From: JBEIQE01 sp040376705
GTDB taxonomy: Bacteria; Pseudomonadota; Alphaproteobacteria; UBA2400
Direction: 5' to 3'
Length of the DNA stretch: 64,000 nucleotides
NCBI GenBank assembly: GCA_040376705.1
Contig: JBEIQE010000001.1
Coordinates: forward strand, 372,001 to 436,000
The translations under genes and the position numbers were made by a program. Below are positions 27,216 through 35,710 of this stretch, one piece after another (position 1 is the first letter of the stretch; each line of letters opens with the position of its first letter). Below the pieces are notes generated by a model. That model saw nothing but the letters and a program-made list of their open reading frames with translations. It did not search any database and was not told the DNA's origin.

Positions 27216-30200
27216 TGCCAGCCCTAAAGCTCAAACGCGGCCTCCTGCCCGAGAGCGGGCAGGTAACCATTGGCGGCGTGCCGGATGGCATGACTGCTCT
27301 GGTCCTCAGCCGATTGGCGGAAGAAAACCAGCTGCTGCATATCTCGTCCGATGAGGCCGAGGCCGAGAGGCTGATGGATGCGCTCAAATACTTCGCGCCC
27401 AAGGCAGAGATCATTTACCTCCCGCCGTGGGACTGTTTGCCATACGACCGCGTATCGCCCAGTGCCAATATCGTGAGTCAGCGCCTCTCGGCGCTCTACC
27501 GCCTCACGCAGCCTGCTACCGGCCAGCGTATATGCATTACCACTGTGGCTGCAGCCTTGCTAAAGGTTATGCCGCGCCATGTACTCGCCCAATCAGGCTT
27601 TAGTGCCAAGGCAGGCAGTGTGCTGGATGCCGAGAAACTGCAAAACTATCTTGTCCTTCATGGCTATCTACGGGTGGATACTGTGCGCGAGCCGGGCGAG
27701 TTTGCCCGCCGTGGTGGCTTGTTTGACCTCTACCCGGCTGGGCGCGAGCAGCCCCTGCGCCTCGACTTCTTTGGTGATACGGTTGAAAGCATCCGCTCGT
27801 TTGACCCCATCACGCAGCTCACAGTTAAGCCAGAGTCAGACTTCAGCCTGCTGCCTGCGACTGAGTTCTCACTCGATGAAGAGAGCATTAGCCGCTTCAG
27901 GCAGGCTTATCGCGAGGCCTTTGGCGCGGTGCTTGATGATGACATGCTCTACGCCTCGGTTAGCGAAGGTCGCCGCCACCCGGGTATGGAGCATTGGCTC
28001 CCGTTCTTCTTCAGTGGGCTTGATACAATTTTTGATTACACACCCGGCGTACCCATGGTGCTGGCCCCGCAGATGGAAGAGTCCATCGACGCCCGCTTAG
28101 CCCATATTGCCGACTATTATCTCGCGCGGCAGGAAATGCAGCAGGTAGACCGCAAGTCTGGTGCGCCGATGTATAAACCCGTGCCGGTGGATAGCCTCTA
28201 TCTCGACCGCACCCAGTGGGAACGCTGCCGTGCCCTGCGCCCGTCAGCCCAGCTCACACCGTTTACAGGCGAGATCGACCTTGGTGGCCGTATGGGCCGC
28301 AACTTCGCCGAGTTCCGTAACAAGCCAAATGTAAATCTGCTTGATGTCGTGGTTGAGCATATCGAGGCGCGCAAGAAAGAGAAAAAGCAGGTTCTGCTCG
28401 CTGGCTTTACTGAAGGCTCGCGCGATCGCCTCGTGAACATGCTGAAAGAGCATGGAGAAACGGCGGTTGAAACTATAGTGCTGCCGCTCGACCATGGCTT
28501 TGATACGCCTGAGCTGAGCATTATCACCGAGGCAGATATCTTTGGTGAGCGCCTCTCACGGCCACAAAAGAAGCGCCGTCAGGCTGCCAATTTTATTGCA
28601 GAAGCGAGCTCACTTGCCACGGGTGATTTAGTCGTACATGTCGACCATGGCCTTGGGCGTTACCACGGGCTTGAGACCATTATGGTAGGTGCCGCCCCGC
28701 ACGACTGCCTGATGATTATCTATGCCGATGGCGATAAACTGTTTGTACCGGTTGAGAATATCGATGTACTGACCCGCTATGGCGATGCCGAAAATGGCGG
28801 TGTACTGGATAAGCTCGGCGGCACCTCGTGGCAGGGCCGCAAAGCCAAGGTTAAAAAGAAGCTGCTGGAGATGGCAGCCGCGCTTATGCGTATTGCGGCT
28901 GAACGCGCGTTGCGCAAGTCAGACCAGCTCACGCCACCTGAAGGCCTGTATGAAGAGTTCTGTGCGCGTTTCCCCTATACCGAAACAGAGGACCAGCTGC
29001 GCGCAATTGAGGAAGTGCTGGAAGATCTGCACTCCGGCCGCCCGATGGACCGTCTGGTGTGCGGCGATGTTGGCTTTGGCAAAACCGAAGTCGCTCTGCG
29101 CGCCGCCTTTGTGGCGGCAGCCTGCGGCCTGCAGGTAGCCGTCGTTGCGCCGACTACGCTGCTGGTACGCCAACATTATAAGAACTTCCAGAACCGGTTT
29201 GCCGGCATGCCGTTACGCATCGCGCAGCTTTCGCGCCTTGTAAGCGCCAAGGATGCGAGCAGCATCAAGAAGGATCTGGCTGAAGGTAAGGTTGATGTCG
29301 TCATCGGCACGCATGCCCTGTTGGCCAAGAATGTCAGCTTCCATAACCTTGGCCTGGTAGTAGTCGATGAAGAGCAGCGTTTTGGCGTGAAGCAGAAAGA
29401 GCGCCTCAAGGAACTGCGCCACGAGGTGCATGTACTCACCCTTACCGCAACGCCTATTCCACGTACGCTCCAGCTCTCACTGGCTGGTGTACGCGAGATG
29501 AGCCTCATCACCACACCACCGGTCGACCGCTTGGCTGTACGCAGCTTCGTCATGCCGTTCGACCCGCTTATTGTTAAAGAAGCGCTCATGCGTGAGCATT
29601 TCCGTGGTGGCCAGAGTTTCCTTGTCTGCCCACGCATCGAGGATATGCCCAAGCTGGCCGAGCGTCTTGATACGCTGGTACCAGATCTCAAATACATTTC
29701 AGCCCACGGCCAGATGCCTGCCGAGCAGCTGGAAGAAGTGATGACCGATTTTTATGCCGGAAAATACGATATTCTACTGGCTACCAACATCATCGAAAGC
29801 GGGCTGGATATCCCGAACGCCAATACGATGATCATTCACAGGGCAGACCTGTTTGGTCTGGCACAGCTTTATCAAATCCGCGGGCGGGTAGGGCGCGGCA
29901 AACAGCGCGGTTATGCCTATCTTACGTATCTACCCAATATGCTGCTCTCGCCTACAGCCAAGCGCAGGCTTGAGGTGATGAGTACGCTTGATAGTCTCGG
30001 CGCTGGCTTCACGCTCGCTAGTCACGATATGGATATTCGTGGTGGCGGCAATCTGCTTGGTGAAGAGCAATCCGGCCACATTAAAGAAGTTGGCGTTGAG
30101 CTATACCAGCATATGCTGGAAGAGGCTGTGGCCGAGGTCAAGGCAGGCGGTAAGCTACAGATAAGCGCTGAGTGGCAACCGCAAATCAACATCGGGATCC

Positions 30201-30619
30201 CGGTGCTCATCCCCGAGGCTTATGTGAGCGAGCTAGGCGTGCGCCTTGGCCTTTACCGCCGTCTGGCCGAGCTTGAAACACCGGAAGAGATTGAAGGCTT
30301 TGCCGCCGAGCTGACCGACCGCTTTGGCAAAATTCCGGCTGAGGTTGAAAACCTGCTGGCAGTTATCGGTATCAAGCAGTTTTGCCGCAAGGCGGGCATT
30401 GATAAGTGCGATGCTGGACCCAAGGGAGCGGTCATTGGCTTCCATGACAATAAACACCCCAACCCCACCAAGCTGGTTGAGTATCTCTCACGACAGGGTG
30501 GCGCCATGAAACTGCGGCCAGATCACAAGCTGGTGGCGCTGCGCGCGTGGGATAATCCGGCCATTCGCCTTAAGGGCACCCAGCGCCTGATGAAGGAACT
30601 CGCCGAAACAGCGGCCTGA
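27212..30619 (+). CDS. mfd: Transcription-repair coupling factor Mfd
   Basis: Displaces stalled RNA polymerase and recruits UvrA. 1,135 residues, normal length (a second ATG at 27215 is an alternative start). Order: UvrB-homology region (about 1-340, DCLPYDRVSPS), RNA-polymerase-interaction domain (about 470-560, GDLVVHVDHGLGRYHGLE), RecG-like translocase with Walker A GDVGFGKTE (Lys624), DEEQ at 719-722 and QIRGRVGRG, then the C-terminal TRCF domain. Coupled to sdhE by a 4-base overlap. Confidence 0.97.
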   Translation: MMPALKLKRGLLPESGQVTIGGVPDGMTALVLSRLAEENQLLHISSDEAEAERLMDALKYFAPKAEIIYLPPWDCLPYDRVSPSANIVSQRLSALYRLTQPATGQRICITTVAAALLKVMPRHVLAQSGFSAKAGSVLDAEKLQNYLVLHGYLRVDTVREPGEFARRGGLFDLYPAGREQPLRLDFFGDTVESIRSFDPITQLTVKPESDFSLLPATEFSLDEESISRFRQAYREAFGAVLDDDMLYASVSEGRRHPGMEHWLPFFFSGLDTIFDYTPGVPMVLAPQMEESIDARLAHIADYYLARQEMQQVDRKSGAPMYKPVPVDSLYLDRTQWERCRALRPSAQLTPFTGEIDLGGRMGRNFAEFRNKPNVNLLDVVVEHIEARKKEKKQVLLAGFTEGSRDRLVNMLKEHGETAVETIVLPLDHGFDTPELSIITEADIFGERLSRPQKKRRQAANFIAEASSLATGDLVVHVDHGLGRYHGLETIMVGAAPHDCLMIIYADGDKLFVPVENIDVLTRYGDAENGGVLDKLGGTSWQGRKAKVKKKLLEMAAALMRIAAERALRKSDQLTPPEGLYEEFCARFPYTETEDQLRAIEEVLEDLHSGRPMDRLVCGDVGFGKTEVALRAAFVAAACGLQVAVVAPTTLLVRQHYKNFQNRFAGMPLRIAQLSRLVSAKDASSIKKDLAEGKVDVVIGTHALLAKNVSFHNLGLVVVDEEQRFGVKQKERLKELRHEVHVLTLTATPIPRTLQLSLAGVREMSLITTPPVDRLAVRSFVMPFDPLIVKEALMREHFRGGQSFLVCPRIEDMPKLAERLDTLVPDLKYISAHGQMPAEQLEEVMTDFYAGKYDILLATNIIESGLDIPNANTMIIHRADLFGLAQLYQIRGRVGRGKQRGYAYLTYLPNMLLSPTAKRRLEVMSTLDSLGAGFTLASHDMDIRGGGNLLGEEQSGHIKEVGVELYQHMLEEAVAEVKAGGKLQISAEWQPQINIGIPVLIPEAYVSELGVRLGLYRRLAELETPEEIEGFAAELTDRFGKIPAEVENLLAVIGIKQFCRKAGIDKCDAGPKGAVIGFHDNKHPNPTKLVEYLSRQGGAMKLRPDHKLVALRAWDNPAIRLKGTQRLMKELAETAA

Positions 30620-30769
30620 TTAGCCGCGGTACCAGCACTGGCGATAAAAGCCCGGGCCATATTCGCTGGTCATGAAATTCTGGCAGTTTTGATCGAGCTT
30701 GTACGACGGGCCGCAACCAGCCAGTGCGCCGAACACGGCAGCAATACCTATGTATCTGGAAATACGCAT
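30620..30769 (-). CDS. 49-residue lipoprotein
   Basis: A short gene immediately abutting the mfd stop on the opposite strand. MRISRYIGIAAVFGALAGCG is a complete lipoprotein signal with lipobox LAGC. The mature part is about 31 residues with three cysteines counting the lipidated one, and ends in GFYRQCWYRG, rich in Tyr. GAGGGG lies 11 bases before the ATG. Lipobox, ribosome site and start-to-stop frame together support a real gene. Function unknown. Confidence 0.65.
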   Translation of the reverse strand: MRISRYIGIAAVFGALAGCGPSYKLDQNCQNFMTSEYGPGFYRQCWYRG

Positions 30770-30886
30770 TTAAATATTATCCCCTCAAGATTTTTAGTGT
30801 GCCGCAGGGTAACAAAACTAAAAAGGCGAAGTCAAATTAAGAGTTCATCAACCCTCATGGGCCGAAAATGGGTCTTAGGGGGATTT

Positions 30887-31573
30887 ATGTCGTTTCTTGC
30901 ACCTATTGCCGTTGTAAAAGCTCCAGCAGATCCGCGCGCTTTGTGGCGCCGCCTGTTTATGGAAGCATTGGCAGGACAGAACGACCCCTCGAATGACGAA
31001 ATTTCTTCAGCGCTTTACGCGGCGGCCCTGCTCAGCGCCACGCCGGTTATCCGGGTGGTCGATGCACTGGTCGAACTCGGCCTGCGCGCACCGATGGAAG
31101 CCTTCCCCAAGCCGTGGATTGCCACCATGCGCGGCCGTGTTCTCGATCTTGCAGATCGTGAGCTGCTCTCATACCCACTCGCCAGCCTTGCCGCATCATG
31201 GGGATGGGTTGCTCCGCCAGTTGCGCGCATGAGTCTGCCGCTTGAGGTCGATCCTGAGCTTGACCCTTATGGTGCCGACCTCGCGCTTATCTTTAACGAT
31301 GACATTGGCCTGCAGCCGCGCTTTGGATATACGCCTGCGCAAATTCGCTTAGGTCTGCTGCGCACAGCGGTTGGCCTTGGCCGCCCGTTGGCCGAAATCG
31401 TCACCTCATTGGTTGAGCGCGGCATGACTATGCCGGGCGAGGCTGTTCCTGCGGGTTGCCGAGAGTCACTTAAAGAAACAGCAACGCATCCGCTGGTGAA
31501 AGAGCTGCTCAGAAGCTGGCACGAAGCGCGTATCGTTCAGGCCGAGATCATCCAGCTGCGCCGAGCGCAGTAA
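30887..31573 (+). CDS. Hypothetical protein
   Basis: 228 residues from the ATG at 30887 (AGGGGG upstream); the longer frame from 30689 runs through the lipoprotein gene and lacks a ribosome site. No signal peptide. The sequence reads as alternating helices with two related segments (residues 35-70 and 140-180) that each contain a short hydrophobic helix followed by VExGxxxP (VELGLRAP, VERGMTMP), so an internal duplication is likely. Family not recognised. The 3' end overlaps the convergent DsbA-like gene by 26 bases. Confidence 0.6.
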   Translation: MSFLAPIAVVKAPADPRALWRRLFMEALAGQNDPSNDEISSALYAAALLSATPVIRVVDALVELGLRAPMEAFPKPWIATMRGRVLDLADRELLSYPLASLAASWGWVAPPVARMSLPLEVDPELDPYGADLALIFNDDIGLQPRFGYTPAQIRLGLLRTAVGLGRPLAEIVTSLVERGMTMPGEAVPAGCRESLKETATHPLVKELLRSWHEARIVQAEIIQLRRAQ

Positions 31574-32204
31574 GTTCCGCCAGATCAATCAGCGGTGTAA
31601 ACGCAACCGGGTCGTGCGCGCCGGCGATGCTATATTTTCCATCAAACAGGAAGTAGGGCACAGCGCGTATACCCATTTGCCGTGCTTCCTGCTCACTGTC
31701 TGCAATACCGGGGTGCGGATCGTGGCTGGTGAGCTGTCCCTCTACCGCCTTGGCTGAAAGGCCCGCGAGCTGGCCGATTTCACGCAGCACAATCGGGTCG
31801 CCAATATCGCGGCCCTGTACAAAGTAAGCGACAAAAAACTCATTCAGCAGCTGATCGATCTTGTTGGTGTGCTGGGCCAGTAGCATCAAGCGGTGGCCAA
31901 GATAAGTGTTTGAGGTCAGTTTGATGCGATGCAGGTTAACGTGTATACCATCGGCGCGCATGGCGTTTTCAACCGCATGAAGCACTTCGCGCACCCGCTC
32001 GGCGTTACCGAATTTACGTAATAAATAGTCGCTTCGGTCGGTGCCGGTCACTGGAATATCAGGATTTAATTGATACGGGCGCCAGCGCACGGCCTCAGCC
32101 GCACCTGCACGGCTGGCAAGTGCAGTCATCAGGCGCCGCCAACCAAGGTGGCACCAGGGGCATGTCAAATCGCCGTAGAAATCTATTTTCATCTGGAGCA
32201 TCAT
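31548..32204 (-). CDS. DsbA-family oxidoreductase (FrnE/2-hydroxychromene isomerase-like)
   Basis: Cytoplasmic thioredoxin-fold protein of 218 residues without signal peptide. The redox motif CPWC lies at residues 15-18 after the first strand (KIDFYGDLT). The family's cis-Pro region is visible as GIRAVPYFLFDGKYSIAGA near the C-terminus, matching FrnE-like polyketide or stress dithiol oxidoreductases. Substrate unknown. In-frame ATGs at 32204, 32201 and 32192 are all possible starts. It diverges from the gene at 32230. Confidence 0.85.
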   Translation of the reverse strand: MMLQMKIDFYGDLTCPWCHLGWRRLMTALASRAGAAEAVRWRPYQLNPDIPVTGTDRSDYLLRKFGNAERVREVLHAVENAMRADGIHVNLHRIKLTSNTYLGHRLMLLAQHTNKIDQLLNEFFVAYFVQGRDIGDPIVLREIGQLAGLSAKAVEGQLTSHDPHPGIADSEQEARQMGIRAVPYFLFDGKYSIAGAHDPVAFTPLIDLAELTALGAAG

Positions 32205-32229
32205 GGCATTACTGACCTAGGGGGGCAAT

Positions 32230-32634
32230 ATGGCTGGCAGAATTACTATCGAGGCGCACAATGCACTGGCCAAGGCCAACGGCAACAAGACCCTCGCCCA
32301 GAAAGAGCTGATTACCGCCGTACTGCGCGACGATGAGTTGCTGCGCGAACTGGTCGCCCCGTTTTTAAAACCGATTGCCGCTCAGGCGATTGAGCGCGCG
32401 CTGCATGGCGAGCCAACCGCCCGCAAGGCGCCGCCGCCGCCCTTAGGCCCGAGCCTAAGTGGCGCCGCCAAGGCCATCGCCAAGGATTTGCGTGCGGGCT
32501 ACAACCCGATGCGGGCCATGTCGGGCAGCGACCCGGAATTAGGCGTAAGGCCGGAAGCGAGCGGGCGTCATGTCTCAACCCTCAAACTGCTGGCCAAGGT
32601 CTATGAAATCAAGCGCGGCGGGCAAAAGGCCTGA
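32230..32634 (+). CDS. Hypothetical protein
   Basis: 134 residues with GGGGGG just before the ATG. Not recognised. The first 60 residues are helical (ALAKANGNKTLAQKELITAV, LRELVAPFLKPIAAQAI). A Pro-rich hinge (APPPPLGP) separates them from a basic C-terminal half. No membrane segment or signal. Divergent from the DsbA-like gene with only 25 bases between starts, so the two promoters overlap. Confidence 0.55.
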   Translation: MAGRITIEAHNALAKANGNKTLAQKELITAVLRDDELLRELVAPFLKPIAAQAIERALHGEPTARKAPPPPLGPSLSGAAKAIAKDLRAGYNPMRAMSGSDPELGVRPEASGRHVSTLKLLAKVYEIKRGGQKA

Positions 32635-32635
32635 G

Positions 32636-33169
32636 TTAGCTGCCTTCCAGGGCCATATCCACTGGCGTGAGCGATGTGGGGGCAGAGGGGGCTGGAGCCG
32701 CGGTGTTGGAGGGTGTACTTGGCCGTGCAACTGGCAGTGTACCCGCAGGCTCCAACATTGTAGGGGCTGGAATAGGTGGCGATGAGCTTGAGGCGGTTGC
32801 CATCTGCCCATCAGCTGTAAAAGGTTGTTTCAGCACAATCGGCTGGTTGCGGTTGCCGTAGGGGTCGAGCCTGTCGGAGCAATCAGTATCTCCAAGGCTG
32901 CGATAGCAGTAAACCGTACGCTCGGGCTCTACCTCATAAACGCCATTCACGCAGTACAGGCCTTCGTATTTCTTGGGGTTGCGAATATCGCAGTTCTGCC
33001 CGCGGTATTTGCTGATTGCATAATCAACCGGGCTCTGGCCCACAACCGAATAGCTGGCCACCGTAGCGCCACCCATAGCGAAATTCGTGAGTACGGCACT
33101 GCCAAGAATATCGGCCCCGCATCCGGAGAGCAGGGGCAGCAAAGTCAGAACAGGCAGAATCTTCCGCAT
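32636..33169 (-). CDS. Lipoprotein with Cys-rich middle and Pro-rich tail
   Basis: 177 residues from the ATG at 33169, 6 bases after GAGGTG (a GTG inside that site is the alternative). Lipobox LLSGC follows a short hydrophobic core (ILPVLTLLPLL). The mature part has cysteine pairs around 55-95 (QNCDIRN, YCVNGVYEVEP, YCYRSLGDTDC), likely disulfide-bonded in the periplasm (inference), then a disordered Pro/Ser/Thr tail. The cysteine and Tyr pattern recalls the 49-residue lipoprotein at 30620. Function unknown. Confidence 0.65.
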   Translation of the reverse strand: MRKILPVLTLLPLLSGCGADILGSAVLTNFAMGGATVASYSVVGQSPVDYAISKYRGQNCDIRNPKKYEGLYCVNGVYEVEPERTVYCYRSLGDTDCSDRLDPYGNRNQPIVLKQPFTADGQMATASSSSPPIPAPTMLEPAGTLPVARPSTPSNTAAPAPSAPTSLTPVDMALEGS

Positions 33170-33226
33170 AAAGAACACCTCGCAGCTGTATATGCAGGTA
33201 CTGTGCCGTAATTTCGTTAATAAAGG

Positions 33227-33478
33227 TTAATTTAATACGACACACTGGCGATTACGGCAGCGCAGCGTAAGCGCCTTCGGCGCGGCTTCAGACGCGCCTG
33301 CCACGTTGTTCAGGCAGGTAACTGTATATGTGGTTTCACCAACTGGCCCGACATAAAGTTGCAAAACCTCTATCTTTGTTGGCTTACAGTTGTTCTGCAA
33401 TGCAACAGCGCGGGCCTCACTCTGCGCATATGCAGGTAGGGCAAACAGACACAGCAGGCACAAGAAAACAATTCGCAT
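33227..33478 (-). CDS. Small secreted protein with four mature cysteines
   Basis: 83 residues from the ATG at 33478. Signal peptide MRIVFLCLLCLFALPAYA, then a compact domain of about 65 residues with four cysteines (NNCKP, VTCLNN, LRCRNRQCV) and beta-rich sequence (IEVLQLYVG, TTYTVTC). Probably a disulfide-stabilised periplasmic protein. Family not recognised. The extra codons from 33604 have no ribosome site. Confidence 0.6.
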   Translation of the reverse strand: MRIVFLCLLCLFALPAYAQSEARAVALQNNCKPTKIEVLQLYVGPVGETTYTVTCLNNVAGASEAAPKALTLRCRNRQCVVLN

Positions 33479-33582
33479 AGGCAAATAATACGCCGCTATT
33501 GCCGCTGCGCCAAGAGTGACAGATGCATCACGGATCTTGTATAGTAACGCCAATAAAAATGGGCAGTCCACAGGAGCACAAT

Positions 33583-34230
33583 ATGACCGACAAAACCACA
33601 GCACCTAAAGTTTACCTTGCTGGCCCAGATGTGTTCCTGCCCAATACCGCCGAAATGGCCGATACCAAGAAGGCCATTTGTGCCGAGTACGGGCTTGAAG
33701 GTGTGTGGCCGCTCGATAACACGCTCGACCTTAAGGGCATGGCCCCGCCAGCTGCAGGGCTGGCTATCGCCAAAGCGAATGAAGCGCTGATGAAGACCTG
33801 CGAAGCGATTATCGCCAACCTCACTCCGTGGGATGGCCCGAGTGCCGATGTAGGCACAGCCTTTGAAGTTGGCTACATGCGCGCATTGGGCAAACCCTGT
33901 TTTGCATATTCAAATGATGTGCGCTCGTTCGAGCAGAGGGTTGAGCTACATGTACTCGACCATGACAAAGGCCCGATTACACGCAACCAGCATGGCGAGA
34001 AGTGCGATGCCTCTGGCCGTATACTCGAGAGCTACCAGTTGAACGATAACCTGATGCTGGATGGCGCGGTGCATATGTCAGGTGGCAGCTTCTGCCTCAG
34101 CTCGGTACCTGCCTGGACCTCCGTTTATTATACCGACCTTACAGCCTTCAGGCAGGCGGTGCAGGCCGCTGCTAAAGCACTTGGAGCATCCTTAAAGGGA
34201 AAAGCCAAACAGGTAGAGCTGGCTGACTGA
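33583..34230 (+). CDS. Nucleoside 2-deoxyribosyltransferase
   Basis: Cleaves or exchanges the base of deoxyribonucleosides in nucleotide salvage. 215 residues from the ATG at 33583 (AGGAG upstream). The family pattern is clear: VYLAGPDVFLPN at the start, IIANLTPWDGPSADVGTAFE with the catalytic Glu of the GTAFEVGYM motif at about residue 95, and LGKPCFAYSND. It is slightly longer than the classical Lactobacillus enzymes (about 160 residues). Stands alone. Confidence 0.85.
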   Translation: MTDKTTAPKVYLAGPDVFLPNTAEMADTKKAICAEYGLEGVWPLDNTLDLKGMAPPAAGLAIAKANEALMKTCEAIIANLTPWDGPSADVGTAFEVGYMRALGKPCFAYSNDVRSFEQRVELHVLDHDKGPITRNQHGEKCDASGRILESYQLNDNLMLDGAVHMSGGSFCLSSVPAWTSVYYTDLTAFRQAVQAAAKALGASLKGKAKQVELAD

Positions 34231-34242
34231 CGCTAAGCAGAT

Positions 34243-35592
34243 TTAGTGGAAGCTGCGCTGCTGCTGTTTACGGCGGCGGTTATAATCAATCCCGCGATCA
34301 ACAGCAAAGCCAAGCACGCCACCCGCAAGACCGCCAATTAGGCCAAGAATTGCCACTTCGCCCGAGCGGAAGCGGTTGATTTCATGCCCACCAGCGAAAT
34401 TGGCTTTATAGGTCGTCTCGCTACCTTCAAGCAGCTCTTTCCTCTGTTCATCAGGATTGCCGGGTTTGCCGTCCATAACCGTAGCGACATAAGCATGCGC
34501 AACGGTGTTTAGACGCGGAATATTAGCCGCGCATTGCTGCAAGCCGGAAGTGACCTTGTTGGTCATGCCAAACAGACTGGAGATATGTTCACCAGCACTG
34601 TCTGCCAGCTGGTATTCGCGCGGACCATCATCTGATTTTCGCTCGGTGCGGTAGCTCTGGCTACGGGCCGTTTGCATGGCCTTGCCCCAATCGCTCATAA
34701 GAGAGGGCAGGCCTGCCTGCAGGTTATTGATCTGGCCTTCATAGACCGCAAAGTTGGAGCCCGTAAGCCAGACATTCGCCAAGCCAAGCGCTTGCGCTGT
34801 GGTGGGAATTTTGTTCTCAAGAAACTCGCGGAAGCTTTTTTCTATCGCATATTCATTCTCGGGGTCGGTCTTGCTTGAAGGGACCATGCGCTCATCAATC
34901 TTGAGATCGGGCGTTTTTTGCAGGTACTGCGCCAGCAAGCTCTGGGCGCTGTGGGCTGCCTGCGGGTTATAGGTATAGTGCTGAATGGAATGGCTATAGA
35001 CACGGCAGGTCTTTTCAACCTTCTTGCAGTTCTCGCCTTTCGCATCGCACTGCTGGTAGCTGCAGTCCTCATCTTTTTCAAAATCTTCGCGGTCGTGCTT
35101 CCAGGTCTGACCGAATGTGCCAATCACGGCGGGCAGGGCAGCATTGGCCTGCCGGTATTTATCGAGCGACTGCAGCGCTTCCTTTACATCCTGCCCGATG
35201 AGGGCGGCATCTTCGCCAATCAGGCGGTGTACCTTGAGGTCGCGCGAAATCTTGCGCTCAATCTCGGATGCAAAAGCCTGATGGCTGCCATTAGCTTCCA
35301 TAGCGAAGTTATAGGCTTCGTTGATTTTCATGATCGGGTCGCTGCAGCGGGCATTGGCGCGGGTGAGGGGCGGCACCACCAGATCTTCCTGCGCATAGGC
35401 CTGCGCGGTTTTGCCGAATTCCGATAGAGCGACCGGCCGCACCTGCGCGCGGGTGGCGTTCTGGTTGTAGCCAACAGTCAAGCCCACAATGGCGACGACA
35501 CCAATACCCACACCCACCTCGATGTGTGTATTGTAAATCAGCTCGAGGCTTTTGCTTTTAAAGCGCTGCCAGATATCAGTCGGTCTTTGCAT
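34243..35592 (-). CDS. Hypothetical inner-membrane protein with C-terminal glycine zipper
   Basis: 449 residues, not recognised. One membrane segment lies near residues 24-41 (IEVGVGIGVVAIVGLTVG) and a glycine-zipper helix at about 414-431 (AILGLIGGLAGGVLGFAV) followed by a basic tail. About 370 residues lie between them, presumably periplasmic, mostly helical, with a cysteine cluster near 180-200 (DCSYQQCDAKGENCKK). Both termini would be cytoplasmic. The last stop is 13 bases from the deoxyribosyltransferase stop (convergent). Confidence 0.6.
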   Translation of the reverse strand: MQRPTDIWQRFKSKSLELIYNTHIEVGVGIGVVAIVGLTVGYNQNATRAQVRPVALSEFGKTAQAYAQEDLVVPPLTRANARCSDPIMKINEAYNFAMEANGSHQAFASEIERKISRDLKVHRLIGEDAALIGQDVKEALQSLDKYRQANAALPAVIGTFGQTWKHDREDFEKDEDCSYQQCDAKGENCKKVEKTCRVYSHSIQHYTYNPQAAHSAQSLLAQYLQKTPDLKIDERMVPSSKTDPENEYAIEKSFREFLENKIPTTAQALGLANVWLTGSNFAVYEGQINNLQAGLPSLMSDWGKAMQTARSQSYRTERKSDDGPREYQLADSAGEHISSLFGMTNKVTSGLQQCAANIPRLNTVAHAYVATVMDGKPGNPDEQRKELLEGSETTYKANFAGGHEINRFRSGEVAILGLIGGLAGGVLGFAVDRGIDYNRRRKQQQRSFH

Positions 35593-35710
35593 GGGCGCAG
35601 ATTAGTAATTTGTGGCAGCCTAAGTCAAAGGCTCACTATAGTTAATTTGTCAGTTGGAACCTATAGGCCTAGTATGTGTTAATATTGTAGCCGACCTTCA
35701 GGAGCCGACC

